A stretch of DNA of 64,000 nucleotides from Gibbula magus (GCA_936450465.1 OW388296.1:51430431-51494430), one strand, 5' to 3'. Positions 11,551 through 24,333 are shown, numbered from the stretch's first letter. A program made the numbers and translations. Notes: a model not told the origin generated them from the sequence alone.

Positions 11551-14093
11551 TTATTTCTGCAATAGTAAGGGGAGAATATTTCGTTTGTAGAAAAGCTCAA
11601 GTTTCGGTTGTAATTCCTCCCAGAATGGTCTGTCATAAGACACGGTTATGATTTTCAAGTCTTTTTTTGTGTACACAACAAAGTCACACAAATCCATTTG
11701 AGAAACTGCCATCTGCCCCTGTATCTGTGTGTAATATCGATGAGTCTTCTTCAGGTGAAGTTGGTTATTGATATCGACATAACAACAAAATGATTTGTCT
11801 CTGCAGGCGTCTATCACAGTATGGTCTCGCCATTTGTAGGGACACTTAATCTCCAACAACCTGTGTTCTCCTGAATCAAAATGTATGATACCGTCAGGGC
11901 TGGCTCCCAAATAACACATGTCTTTGCACAAAAACATACCACACTCCGATATATGTACACTGTCCTTATGAAAGAGCTTCTTGTACGCCACCAGCTTTTT
12001 CTTTGCCACTGTTTCTGATTTTCTACCCCATACCACAGCTGCACTGTGTAGTTCATCAGAACTACATGTTAATTTTTTAATCAAAACAGATGGATCGGTA
12101 CTATCCTTCCTTACCATGACATCATGGAAATTACTACTAGTAATTCGAAACACCCTTAGCTTGATCCACAATTGATTACTGCTCTGACCTCTGGTCCTCT
12201 CCTCAACTTCTTTGACTATGGAATCTGAAATTTTCACAAATGTATCAAATGTCTTCTCCGAATCTATGCTTTCAAGTTTTGCTGTTTCCATTAATGTGAT
12301 GTATTTATCACTTGTGAGCAACACTTCTTCGGAGGTCGAAACCTCTTCAATGTGATGAACATTGACATCTTGACAAATATCAGCATCTGTCTGGGCAGGT
12401 GTCGGGAGCATATCAAACAACACTGCATTAGAATTGCCTAACTTGCTTGTAAGCGTTGCTAAAAAGTCTCTTCCGTCCACTTCAGTATCATTGAAGTTTG
12501 ATGTTTTTGTTTTCACAATTTCTTCATTGCCATAACGAAGTCGTTTAAATTTCAAATTGTTTACAGTTGTCGCTTGCTTCTTTCTCTTTTTCGGTTTATT
12601 CCATTTGCATGGCTTGGATGTGCATGGAATGTTGGAATCTTCTCCATTCTCAGAGCTTTTGCAACTTATATCTTCGAGTGCGAACAGTAACCCTGCTATA
12701 TGGGTACACCCTTCACCAAGTCTGTAAATAGAAAACCCCGAATATTAGGCATCTAGGGAATACATTTTAATTTTTTTTAAATAATAATTCATAGCTTTTA
12801 TTGATCACCTTGGGAATGGGGAGGATTAATTTATATATATCAGTGTTTGCGCTAGGTTTAGAAAGAGGGAGTCAGGATATTTTTGGGCGTCAACTAGTTA
12901 CTACTGTTTTATAGTGATATTCTTATAAACTGACCGGCTTAGATCAGGTTTACAATAAGCATGAAAACAACCTGTGAACTATCAAGTAATTACAGAATGT
13001 AAATTAAAGAGTCATGAATGACTCCCAGCTGGCAAAAGTGGGAGTCATTAACATATTTTGGGAGTCAAATTCTCGCGTTTTGCGAATCAGGGCAAACACT
13101 GTATAATTTAATTACCAATAATTTATATGTCCTAAAATATTTATGTTAATTTTAAAGAAAACAACAACTGCATTGATACAGAAATAACATAATGCAGGGA
13201 TCAAGATAACTGGTGAATAACCATTGCCAGTGAAATTTGAGAATTCCAACAAAACATTTTTGAACAGTTATCATTTTGCTAGTAAATATTGAACGTTTTC
13301 ATAAGCCAAATCACTCAAGGTAGACAAAAAATGTAAATTAGCAATTTTACTTTTCAATAACCAAGAAGGTCAAAATGGGATCTTTGAGCCTTGTAATGCC
13401 ATTCACTAATTAATATCCTTCCGTTTCTCTTAAATACTAGGCCAATTACTACGAGTAGGTAGCATCTAATTAGGTCTAAATTTGCAAAACATAAATTCAA
13501 ATGAAACACGTTTTCATCTCCAAATACCACATGTACGACAATTTGCATTTTTCGAAATTACACATCCCATTTCCATGAATACGAGAACTTTATTTAACTT
13601 ATCAAACACGAAAAAATACAATGTGTGTTTCAGTTTGGAATATACAAAACAAGTAACTAATTTCTTACCCTGCCGGACAGGTGCAATGGGCTTTATTCAC
13701 ACAGAATGGCTGTCTTGCCAGCAACATCCACTGTTGATACGATCCTTCTTTCATTGATGGGAAACAGTTCGACCTCACATAGCACATGTCTTCTCTGTCG
13801 TCAATGGTGTTAACTATTACATTGTGTAAAAACTTTTCCTTAAAAAAGTTGTACCCTCTCACATACTGTCGATAACATTGCATCTTCTGCCTGTCACCAG
13901 TGCGATGTGAGCTTCTTAGCAGGTAATCCTCGACATGCGTGTGGCTTAATTTGGGAAAATCTTTAAAATCAACGGTCCACGTTGATGTTAACTCACTAAT
14001 TTGTGGTATAACTTGAGTTGAAATTACGTTTGCCGACTTTGATGTCTCTAGCTTCGATGTGAGGCTCCGACAATTCCTTTTAGGACGACCCAT
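11551..14093 (-). CDS. SWIM zinc finger / YqaJ-like nuclease (two exons)
   Basis: Second gene of the transposon, predicted at 531 residues. Exon 1 (14093 down to 13669) starts at the ATG inside the terminal repeat (MGRPKR) and encodes 141 residues ending CTCPAG. A GTAAG donor and TTTACAG acceptor (phase 2) join it to exon 2 (12721 down to 11551), which begins LGEGCTH. The join recreates a CxC...CxH SWIM zinc finger that neither exon has alone, which supports the model. A basic stretch (KPKKRKK) follows. The last ~250 residues carry a YqaJ/lambda-exonuclease-like domain: a WGRKSE motif, GASPDG, LEIKCP and YYTQIQGQM. These fit the metal-binding D, E and K residues of PD-(D/E)XK nucleases. Its role in transposition is unknown; processing of DNA ends is an inference. 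No stop or frameshift seen. Confidence 0.85.
12722..13668 (-). other. Intron of the YqaJ-type gene
   Basis: About 947 bp, AT-rich, with GT...AG ends on the minus strand. No ORF of note within it. Confidence 0.75.
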
Positions 14094-14190
14094 GACGGTA
14101 ACGTCTACAAGCCGGAAGTGTACATACCTGTTCCCAAGGGCGGATAACTCTAATCAAGATCGATAACTCCAAATTCCGCAAGTCGGGAAT
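14085..14190 (-). repeat. Right terminal inverted repeat, includes a start codon
   Basis: Inverted partner of 8680-8785. On the minus strand it contains the ATG of the YqaJ-type gene at 14093-14091 and reads Met-Gly-Arg. The two genes therefore share 5' flanks and their first three codons. Confidence 0.9.
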
Positions 14191-14262
14191 ACTTTATTCG
14201 TCATGAACAAATCATCCTATAATGTATTCGTCATGGACAAACTATCCTATAATGTATATTTA
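14191..14262 (+). repeat. 30-bp minisatellite, right part
   Basis: About 2.4 units of the 8261-8680 repeat (TTATTCGTCATGAACAAATC and so on), in the same orientation. Its presence on both sides shows that the transposon is inserted within the array. Confidence 0.9.
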
Positions 14263-15282
14263 ATTCCCACCTGCCCATGTGATATTTGTTTTTCTAAATT
14301 TGTCAATATCCGTATGACGTTAATCCAATATATTTGAACTTAAAATTGTTTTCTACAATGTTAACTTTTGATTACAAAAGACAGTTTTACGATTAGAAAA
14401 TTACAAAATTTAGTTCCCAATGGAAACTAGCAAATAAAAAAAATCAAGTCTTAATTTATTTGCATTGTATTGAATAAAACACACAATTAATCAAATTAAC
14501 AATCATAATAATTTTATTTCATGATGTATCATTAATATTATCTATATTTATATATTTGTGAATATCAAAATATGAATAGATGCAGATGTAATTGTTGATG
14601 ACTGTTCACAATCACTGAAATATTTGAAGTCATATCTATGTAATTTAATTTGGGCTTTATCTTCCATCTACATAAGCACCTATTCTCAATGGTTAAACCT
14701 ATCAGTCGGAGAGATAAGCAACGGTAGTAGGCGTTCATAATTACATACAGACATACAGTAATTGGTGGTAGGTGGATATATCTCTATTCACAGACATAAA
14801 TAGAAATGGTTATTGACTTGCTGCACTGTGATCCGTATAAATCAATGCTGCTTTGGTTGAACAGTCGTTAGCTATTTTGTTCTGATGAAGGAAATGTCTT
14901 TTCATCTTAAAGACATATTCATGTTTATGCTAATGGTACTTATTTCAGAAATAATACCAAAGCATATACCATACAAGAGAGTGGGTTTCAAATAGAATTC
15001 ATTTGAACATTTTACAACATTTAAAGCAATATCACTTTACAATCCCCTAGCTTAGCAATATGTTCGAATGTCTTACATGTAAATAATTAAATTGGCTGTA
15101 TAAATCTTTTAACTGTGCATTCTTGTGTGAACAGTGTTAGTGTCACCATTAATGATTTGAAATGATAACAAATAAAATATTATTGGGATATTTTACTAAT
15201 ATTGTTTTTTCTTCAACATTTTTGGTGATAAAAACTGGAAGATCCTAACGTACATGTTCTTGTCATGTTTTGTGATTTTCTA
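14263..15282. other. No gene recognised
   Basis: AT-rich DNA without a long ORF, RNA gene or clear repeat. Confidence 0.5.
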
Positions 15283-15860
15283 AACTCACGGGCAAAAGAA
15301 ACGTCCCCATACAAAATACAAGATATTTCAATCGACGGGCGATAAATGCGACTGAAACAGCGTTATATCATGTCTCCAGAACCCAACAATACTAAATATG
15401 AATTTTCAAAACATTATCTATTCATAACTCTGAGAAACACAATTTATAAGAAATGGTCGTTTTGAAATCTCCTTAACTAGACGAGATAGAAGCCTCAAAA
15501 AGCCAGTTTTGACTTGTTTTGTGACGTCCTACAGTAATGACGCCTCAACAAATTTAAATCAAAGAAGGTTATTTATGTCGAGGATATCTTTAAGTAATCA
15601 AATTTCTACGTTTTCAATGTTTAAAACTTAAATTCCAAATATTGTGGACCAAAAACATCTTTAAAAAGCGATTTTAGCACCCAATGTGTATTTGAACAGA
15701 TGTAACAAATAAAAGAAGCATATTCTGATGTATGAAATTGTGAATACTTCTATACAAAACATGTGGCTACCAAATACATTCAAAATCTACTTTCCCCGAC
15801 ATCAATAGTTCATTTTATACTGTTTTCAAAATGTGGGGACGTTTCTTTTGCACGTGAGTT
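15283..15860. mobile_element. TA-flanked MITE (Tc1/mariner-like), 578 bp
   Basis: The terminal inverted repeats start AACTCACGGGCAAAAGAAAC and extend through CGTCCCCA, with one mismatch in about 27 bp. TA dinucleotides flank both ends (15281-15282, 15861-15862), as for Tc1/mariner target sites. There is no ORF. A diverged relative of the interior occurs at 27790-28160. Confidence 0.75.
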
Positions 15861-16223
15861 TATATTACTACATAGTGAAAGACCGAGTGTTTTTCACTGA
15901 AAATATCACAGAAGGGATGGTATCATCTGTACAATAATGCAATGGAGTCACTAAATCAATGTTATAACGTCTTTAGGTATCGGTCTAGTGGACCAATATT
16001 GTTAACACAGAAGCATATACAGAAAACACTATTTATGGTTTTCAATGTAATATCATTTGTGTTTTATAATGTCAAAGTTTTAATATATATCTCTGGATTA
16101 ACAAAGACCCTCATATTGCCTAGATCCAAGTGAAATAATTGATAACAGCTACGTTCATGAAACATTCTGAATGAGTTTAGTATAACGTGTTTAAACGACA
16201 ACTAACGAGCGACAGAGATTGAC

Positions 16224-17158
16224 AGATTGTCTTTCCCTGGTTATAGGAATTAGGTAATACTCCAGTCTTTGCGGGAAAATATAAAGATGATGATACTCGC
16301 GCCTGTGTTGTAATTGCATTCAAACAACACCAATCGCATTCTTTATTTGCAAGTTTTCCATGGTAAACTAGTCTTAAATCTGTGTAGGAATTAAGGCCAG
16401 TTCGATTGAGAGATTGTCTTTCCCTGGTTATAGGAATTAGGTAATACTCCAGTCTTTGCGGGAAAATATAAAGATGATGATACTCGCGCCTGTGTTGTAA
16501 TTGCATTCAAACAACACCAATCGCATTCTTTATTTGCAAGTTTTCCATGGTAAACTAGTCTTAAATCTGTGTAGGAATTAAGGCCAGTTCGATTGAGATA
16601 TTGTCTTTCCCTGGTTATAGGAATTAGGTAATACTCCAGTCTTTGCGGGAAAATATAAAGATGATGATACTCGCGCCTGTGTTGTAATTGCATTCAAACA
16701 ACACCAATCGCATTCTTTATTTGCAAGTTTTCCATGGTAAACTAGTCTTAAATCTGTGTAGGAATTAAGGCCAGTTCGATTGAGAGATTGTCTTTCCCTG
16801 GTTATAGGAATTAGGTAATACTCCAGTCTTTGCGGGAAAATATAAAGATGATGATACTCGCGCCTGTGTTGTAATTGCATTCAAACAACACCAATCGCAT
16901 TCTTTATTTGCAAGTTTTCCATGGTAAACTAGTCTTAAATCTGTGTAGGAATTAAGGCCAGTTCGATTGAGAGATTGTCTTTCCCTGGTTATAGGAATTA
17001 GGTAATACTCCAGTCTTTGCGGGAAAATATAAAGATGATGATACTCGCGCCTGTGTTGTAACGTGCATTCAAACAACACCAATCGCATTCTTTATTTGCA
17101 AGTTTTCCATGGTAAACTAGTCTTAAATCTGTGTAGGAATTAAGGCCCGTTCGGTAGC
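16224..17158 (+). repeat. 187-bp satellite, five tandem copies
   Basis: Units start at 16224, 16411, 16598, 16785 and 16972, an exact 187-bp period. They are almost identical: one base differs at the start of unit 3, and the last unit has a small change in TTGTAACGTGCATTC. The minus-strand ORFs of 100-109 codons within it repeat every 187 bp and are array artefacts. The near-identity suggests recent amplification or homogenisation. Confidence 0.95.
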
Positions 17159-18594
17159 CTGTCACTTGGTTATTTATTTGGTTTGGACGGGTATTTTTAT
17201 TATTTTTATCAATTTAACCAATTAAAATTGTCAAAATAACACTTTTGGGCTTGCTACTTTAATACAAAAAAGTTCACTTTAAATAAGTGAGTTCGAGTGT
17301 TTCTATTTTACTTACCCCTAGTAGTATTCGATGAATTGTCATCGCATGGTCTTGAAAGGGTTGAAATTATGAAATGTTATATCACATTAAAGAATCTCTG
17401 CCGCAAAACACAGACGGATTTGTTTTATAAGTGTTTTGTCTTAAAACATACCAAAGTACATGATATAAGCACTTAGACAAAACAAGTAGATGAACAAAGA
17501 TCACAATACAGTTGGATATTTGATTATTTCATTATGTGTCAAAGAGGTTTCCTCATTCAAGAATGTGTCTTTTTCTCACACAACTATCTTGTTATGAATT
17601 TTTGTAATGTTGTCTCAAAAGGATTATGCCTGTTAAAAATTTAACAATCTTGATCGATCTTGATTTAATAATAACAGTCTTTAGTTCTGTAAACTTCCAT
17701 CTCAAATCCTCTTTTACATCTTACGAAAAACTTTCATAAGGTCGAGAAGGAAAGGTTATATTTAATCAATAGTTAATTTCGATTACTATAGCTAATTCAA
17801 TCCTTATAGAACAGTTGTTGCTAGCACTACATTTGACTCAATACACAGGTGTGTTTATACCAGCTGCATTTGCTATAACATATTGATACTGATGCAATAG
17901 AAGTGAAGCATTAGTTTACAGTGTGCTATGTTCGCCATATTCTTTCCTATTCTCTTTTGGGACATGGAAAGGTTGCATAGAGATTATGCAATGCAATTAC
18001 ATAATACATACACATAAGTACCTTTAATCATATATGATAGCTTTATTGGATGCATTATATCCTCTCCGGTTTCAATAGCAACTGGGAAATCAAATGAAAG
18101 TTAAATTAATTTAAAATAAAATAAATTAAAACATGTATTTCGTAAATTTGTAGATTGTGTAAAATTAAAAATAATTAATTTGTAAAACAAAATTTACATT
18201 TTAAAGTGTAAGTATGAACATTTTCCTTATAAGATCAGTTGTCAATTCAAAATGTATTTTCATCAGAACAAGGTATTTGGTTTCAAATTGCTATTTATGA
18301 AGAAAACTTCATTCGCATCATTACATTACTGTCTCAGAAGCATCTGCGCATTTCAAATTGCTATGATTTCCAAATCACAACTTTAAAATGTCATGAAGTA
18401 GAGTTGTGAAAATCAGCTTAGCCAACACTTCAAGTTTCTGAAATAGCTCCTTAACTAAATTATTGTTGATGGATTGACAAGAGAAACTCTGTTAGATCCT
18501 CAAGAGGTTGTTCAATGACTGCAGTTACTGAATATCGTATTTACCAAGGCGATGCAACAACACTTTAATGTGCTTCCAATGCAAAGTATGTATA
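17159..18594. other. No gene recognised
   Basis: AT-rich sequence with no ORF above background and no repeat I could identify. Confidence 0.5.
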
Positions 18595-20190
18595 CCGTAA
18601 AACCCAAAACGGGCTTTGTATTGAAATGAACCTCTATATGAAACAGTTAGATTGAGTTTGTCTGCTGCTTTATATGGAAATATTATTTAAAGTTTTAGAC
18701 ATGTAATTTTGAAATAATTTGAAAAAATGTAAAAACCTGTTTGTTGGACATTTAACCCCAGTTCAATGTGTAAGGTTATACAATTTAAATAATATATAAA
18801 TAATGACGAACACAACATGGTCAAATAAATCGTCTGTTAAACGAATCTCACTTTATTCATAGGACATGGCGTTGTTAACACAGTTCTAACTTCTTCCTGG
18901 TCCCTATAAATGTCAGAAAGAAACTGCTTGAGTTATAGTAAACTCTTTGTAAGGAATACTACTCATCTCCAAAATAATATTAGATTGACGGGTTCATTCT
19001 GTTTATATGACAGTTATTTGTCAAAAATCTATCTGATGAAGATGGTCAAAATTTAGTTTAAAAAGGGCTAAATTGTACTTCAATATTATATAAAGAATTC
19101 AATTACCACAATTGACCTCTTGATGTGTGAAATAACTTCCCAAACAGTAAATAAGATGTAATCAGATAATCAGCTAATCAACTGATGGCAGATGCAAGAG
19201 TTTGTTAATCAGTCAATTATGTAAGTACCTACAATGTATGTTAGTACTTATATGTAGATGTCATTGTCCCATTCAATATTTTAATTTGAATGACATAAAA
19301 CCAATAATAACACTTTAATTTCAAATTCGGCTACCTTTTTTATTTATTACATTGATATCGATTTATATTGCATGTTATCTATATCACTTGTGTTTTCGCT
19401 TAGAGATGGCATACGATGTAACTGACAGAAATTATATGCAGAACACATTAAAATCGGTAAAGTCTACCATATACAGCACTGGCAGCTCTTTCACGTAGAC
19501 ATTTGACAACTTGATTCAATTCCATTTACCTGTACAAATACACCTCGCAGGAGATCAAGGTTAGAGCAAATGAGCAGTATCTGACATGACATACGTCGAT
19601 AAAGAAAAGCTATGCTGGTTAATGACCCTCTAGAAACTGTATTGCACGCCACACACATTATATAAAGTGGTCATACACAATTTCTGTGATTCTACAAATG
19701 TATGCCCTATACACTAGCTTGATTTACATTACCTTCACAATGAATATTAACCTAACCTTTACTGTTTGGTAATAATGGTAGTGAGTATATTTCTGGAGCA
19801 AGTATACCATATGTAATTACTTAGAACTTTTTAGTTACTTAAACGATTACCTAGAAAATATATTGACGATTTCCATGTATTGCAACTCAACAAATCATTA
19901 GATCCATTTAGTCTGTACAAATAAATTTGTCCGGACACCAAGGCGAATTACGTGAGTTCTGCAGGACACGACATAGGTCCATTTAGAAAATCTATACTGC
20001 TTAATGTCCAACTATACAGTGGACACTGTATTTACACTTGCATTATGTAAAGTGATCACCAAACATCACTGTGATTCTGAAGCTGCTTGCTCTGTACATC
20101 ATCGTGATTTATCATCAAGTTTACTTCTTTTTTTATATTAGGTTAAGTATTTGGTAATCATGTTAGATTATCCCTTTGGGAACAACATAT
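18595..20190. repeat. Segmental duplication, copy B
   Basis: Direct repeat of 165-1539. It lacks the inverted-repeat element found at the end of copy A and has its own small indels. Shared stretches include GATCAAGGTTAGAGCAAATG and TAATGGTAGTGAGTATATTT. Confidence 0.85.
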
Positions 20191-21977
20191 TCATTGTTTG
20201 GTGTTTAGGTACTCTATGTGACTTAAATGTAGATTACATGGGGGAAATACTCAAGTAACACGTCTACACTTTGATTGGCTAGTTATAGTGGTCAATGTAT
20301 ATGTGGTTTATCATATACCCATGGTAAAAATGGTTGAAATCCCTAAACAGAAAATGGATTTTAGCAAATTAAATGCATGAATAATTAATATTGTTTGATA
20401 TTATGATATTTTCGAAATTGAATGGCACAAACACATATGTAAACTATATGATACTCTCCGTGTATGTATTGTGTGTGAATGAGACTCCATGAAAGATTTT
20501 GTGTATATTTGGGTTCAGTAGAATTATTTTTTCAAATGCAACTTTTCATTATTTATTAGAACCAAAATGAGAACACTCAAACACCGTAACAATGTATCAA
20601 TGCCAAGATCTCAAGACACAAGGAATGATTTTTTTTAATAAATGTCATTTTTCTTATATTGCTCTTTCTTTGGTATTTTAAAGTACAAGTGGAGAAATAT
20701 CAAATGCTCAAAGATTCTATTCACAAAAAAAGATTCATTAGTAACATGTTTTATCAAAAAAATAATCGAACATGACCTTTTAAGTTATTTATATAACATT
20801 TCATTCCTATAACTATTAGGGAGTGTCAACCATTATTACCATGAGTATATATCATAATATTCCGTCATTGTTAACATCGTGTTACATTAGCTCCTGATAG
20901 GTTTTAGATTGTATCCAACGAGTCGATGTCATGCATACAATTGTCAGCAATCAAAGCAATCAAAGGTCATAGGTCAGGGTCAAAGAAACAAGATGCTCTA
21001 ATGCCATAATACTCATCACGTGACAATGATGCAATCTTTAATGTTTGTTGGTGTTTAGTAGTGCTACATTATATCTTGTCAGATTTGGATGTTTAATAAA
21101 CATTTGATGTCACGTTATGTGCAGTTGGGGTTCTGTATCCGTATATACATATGGCATATGTTTTACCTGATGTGAGAACCGCGATCTCTTATTGGTCCAC
21201 ATGACCCTAAATTATAACCTTGAGTGGTATGTATACATTTATTGAAGGGTGCCTAATATTTATACTCCTCCATGACAAAAGTGTATGTCAAAAACAGGGG
21301 TTGTGCAATACCTGTGGTATAACATATCAGGTCATCTTTGATAAAATGGTTTGTGTACATCTCCAAACATACAAATACAAACAAGATAAAACCCAATTTC
21401 GAGGTTTTAACCGAAAATTAATGTAACTATACATACAGGAAAGTTTTTTCACCAGCAAAAGTAGTCAATGACAATGTGTCAGTAAAAGTAACCATATGGA
21501 ATAAAGAGTCATGATTTAGCAACTTAAGAAATAAAAATTCGTTCAGATAAGGTTTCGCTTCTTTTTTATTTATGCATTTATAAAATGTTGGCATTTTGGT
21601 ATCAAAATGGAAATTACCATATACTGAGGAATGAAAGTGAATGTTGGTTGCTGTAATGTGATTAATTCCATTCTTTCAAGTCAACTGGTTAATCTTTCGT
21701 ATCTGCCTGTTAGTCAACAGCTAGTAGTAAGAGCACTATGAATCATCAAAATCACAGAATTGAAAAAAGACAATTTCAATAAACGTGACCTTCTGACGAA
21801 ATGTGGTCAATGTTAAATTAATGACCCCAGATACGCGTGTCTTAACATCAAGTGAGGAACAAGGAAGTCAGCGTGAATGTGAGAATGTTTTATTTAGTTA
21901 TTCGGCTCATTAATTATCAATATCAACTGACGCAATGCCATTTTTATAATTTTTTTCTGCCCATTATGTGGCTTTAA
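20191..21977. other. No gene recognised
   Basis: AT-rich DNA. The 68-codon ORF at 21220-21426 has no recognisable domain. Confidence 0.45.
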
Positions 21978-22334
21978 AGGGGCAGTAGCACGTTTTTTCG
22001 CTAAAATAAGTCGATAAAACGTATTTGAATAATAATGTCACAAAAAGTTTAACACCCTTCTCTCTTTGGAAAATCAAGTTTAAAAAATGAGTGTACTTGG
22101 TTCAGTAAAGCCATGGGAATAGTTTTTGCCATTCGAAATAATAAAATGTGTTCACAATAAAATGGCCGCCATGCAATTTTTTCTTTTAGCGCAACACCGT
22201 TAATACCACTATGGATAATTGGTTAGTGTAATAAGATGTTTTACCCTCTAAAGTAAATATAAATGACATAAACTATCATTATAAATGGGAAATTTGAAAA
22301 AATACAATTTACAAAAAAACGTGCTACTGCCCCT
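21978..22334 (+). mobile_element. TTAA-type MITE, copy 1 (357 bp)
   Basis: The inverted ends read AGGGGCAGTAGCACGTTTTTT. The left flank is TTAA (21974-21977) and the right flank TTAG, a one-base variant. TTAA duplications are typical of piggyBac and Kolobok; the AGGGG start suggests Kolobok. A second copy lies at 32656-32996 in opposite orientation. There is no ORF. Confidence 0.8.
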
Positions 22335-22552
22335 TTAGACCCCAACTGCAAAATCACTGTGTATTACTGATAACGCATCTGTGAGATAAGCAATGCGACC
22401 ACTCGTTTGTAATTAAAGAGCCTCGGACTGAAATTAATGGTCGGTCGATGTCTATATCTAGATCCCAGTGTTCATCAGTGTAAATCAATGTCCTTGTTCT
22501 CTGGTTGTTGCTTTTGTAGATAATGAATTTGTTGTGTTACTGATGCGACATA

Positions 22553-22717
22553 CAGCCGTTATATGTTGCCAATTATTCTTAAAAGCATGTTTACAATAAA
22601 TGTTCATATTAAAATGGGTTTATTTTGCAAATAAAATGTTCAAAGCGTATGTAAAAGATTAAGGAAATGGGTACTCATGTCCTTACGGTAAGAGTTGGCA
22701 GCGACATATAACGGTTG
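22553..22717. mobile_element. Small inverted-repeat element
   Basis: The ends CAGCCGTTATATGTTGCCA and its near-complement TGGCAGCGACATATAACGGTTG form inverted repeats of about 28 bp with a few mismatches. No target duplication was resolved. Probably a MITE. Confidence 0.45.
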
Positions 22718-23411
22718 TGAATATAAAGTTTCTTCTTTTACTTTCCCTTGAATATAGGATTATCAAGGTCTTACATTTACAATAACATACATTTGTCAAT
22801 CATTTTACGCCTATAATACAATCGCGGTAATTGTGTTTTATGTGCATTTATGTAAAATTGATATTAGAAGTTGCCCTGATTAATACATTTATAATTGTAC
22901 TGAAATCATATATATATATATAAAGTGTCATCATTTACGATAATATGATGGTCCGTAAAAATGCACTTGAACTGTCATGACGTTTATATTACGTTTTCGT
23001 TAGTATTTTGAAGATGGAATTATTGAGGTGATCAACATTATTCAGTGACCTCTAATTACCTTTATATCATACGCATGAATATACCGAAAACGTATTTATT
23101 TACACTTTTATAATATTATAATCCTTTGACAGATGATAATCTCTTCAAAGGAAAACAAAATCGATATTCTATATTTTAGACAGCACTATCATTCATAATA
23201 AAGATTATAAAGCTTTATAATTTTTAATCTAAAATAATTTACTTTATGTTTTTTATGCTCAGCTATGATAAATGTTCTCAAAATAACACTTTTCTTTTCA
23301 CTGTGAGGAAATATCACAGAAGGGAAATTTGATTGCAGTGATGAGAAAGGGGGCATTTCACTGCAATAAAATATCGTTTTGTTCATAAAACGTGTCATTT
23401 CAGTGAACCGT

Positions 23412-23521
23412 CACATTTCTTATCACTGCATAAATTTCACATTTCTTATCACTGCAACGAAATGTCAGATTTCTCATCACTGTAGTGAAATGTCACATTT
23501 CTCATCACTGTAGTGAAATGT
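23412..23521 (+). repeat. 28-bp minisatellite, four units
   Basis: The unit CACATTTCTCATCACTGTAG + TGAAATGT is repeated at 28-bp spacing. The first unit is 2 bp shorter; the last two are identical apart from one base. Confidence 0.85.
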
Positions 23522-24110
23522 CAAATATTACAATGGTGTTTCCATTTGGTATTTGGTCATTGCTGCAATCAACGTTACGTCATCTTGGTTGTGAGAGTTC
23601 AGCAATGGTATTAAATAAACGGAAATCGCCACGATAGGCCAATCTGATATTTCCAACCAATGAAAAATATTATAGAATAATTGTGTGTGTTTTCAAGGTA
23701 ATATCACTGACGCAAAACATGTGTATCAGTTTTGAAGATACATGTACATATTGGTAAATTTACATACATCCTCATATATTTTTTAGATGTATTGTATTAT
23801 TATTTATCATCATATTTCGTTATTAGTTGTATTATCAACACTTGAGTGTGTTTCAGAAAATATTATTTATTCAAAACTGTATTATATTCCTACGCTCCAA
23901 GATAAATATTGATGTATATCTCTCGTTACCTTTATTTCAACAGTTTAATACATTTAGCTGCCACAAACAACATTCATCTGTAATTTGACTCCTCGGGGAA
24001 ATAGAGAAGAGTGTGCCTATTAAACGACGTTGGAGGCAAAGAAATCTTAAATAGGTCAAACTTAATCAACTGTGCCAGCTATTTTTATTATCCACATGTG
24101 TACCTATACA

Positions 24111-24333
24111 CAACTTCCAAACGCAAGGCATAACTCTTGCCAGTTTGCATTACTGGCTGATTTAACCCTTGCGGTATTTCCCTCGCTTTATTGTGTCAAG
24201 ACAGTGAATCGCTGCACCAGAAATGCATAGCGGGCCTGGATTTCTAAACACAGATTTTGTAAGGAAATACTGCAAGGCCTAAATCAGCCAGTAATGGAGA
24301 CTGGCAAGAGTTATGCCTTGCATTGGGAAGTTG
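24111..24333. mobile_element. MITE with 9-bp target duplication (Mutator-like)
   Basis: Inverted ends of about 70 bp begin CAACTTCC and share AAGGCATAACTCTTGCCAGT. A perfect 9-bp direct repeat, ACCTATACA, flanks the element at 24102-24110 and 24334-24342. Nine-bp duplications with long inverted repeats fit Mutator-like elements. There is no ORF. Confidence 0.8.

Larger units (their letters stand above)
8682..14188 (+). mobile_element. ISL2EU-type DNA transposon, two genes
   Basis: A 5.5-kb element bounded by inverted repeats 8680-8785 and 14085-14190, with no indels and mismatches mostly in the outer half. Inside are two convergent genes: a THAP/DDE_Tnp_4 transposase on the plus strand and a SWIM/YqaJ nuclease on the minus strand. 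A THAP-type transposase paired with a YqaJ nuclease is the arrangement I know for the ISL2EU superfamily of eukaryotic DNA transposons. A possible 2-bp AT duplication lies at 8680-8681 and 14189-14190. The exact ends are uncertain by a few bases because a few minisatellite bases at the junction are altered. Both reading frames look open, so the copy may be recent. Confidence 0.85.

Noticed and set aside
16177..17088. Minus-strand ORFs of 100-109 codons
   Set aside because: They recur every 187 bp with the satellite unit and overlap unit boundaries; no domain.
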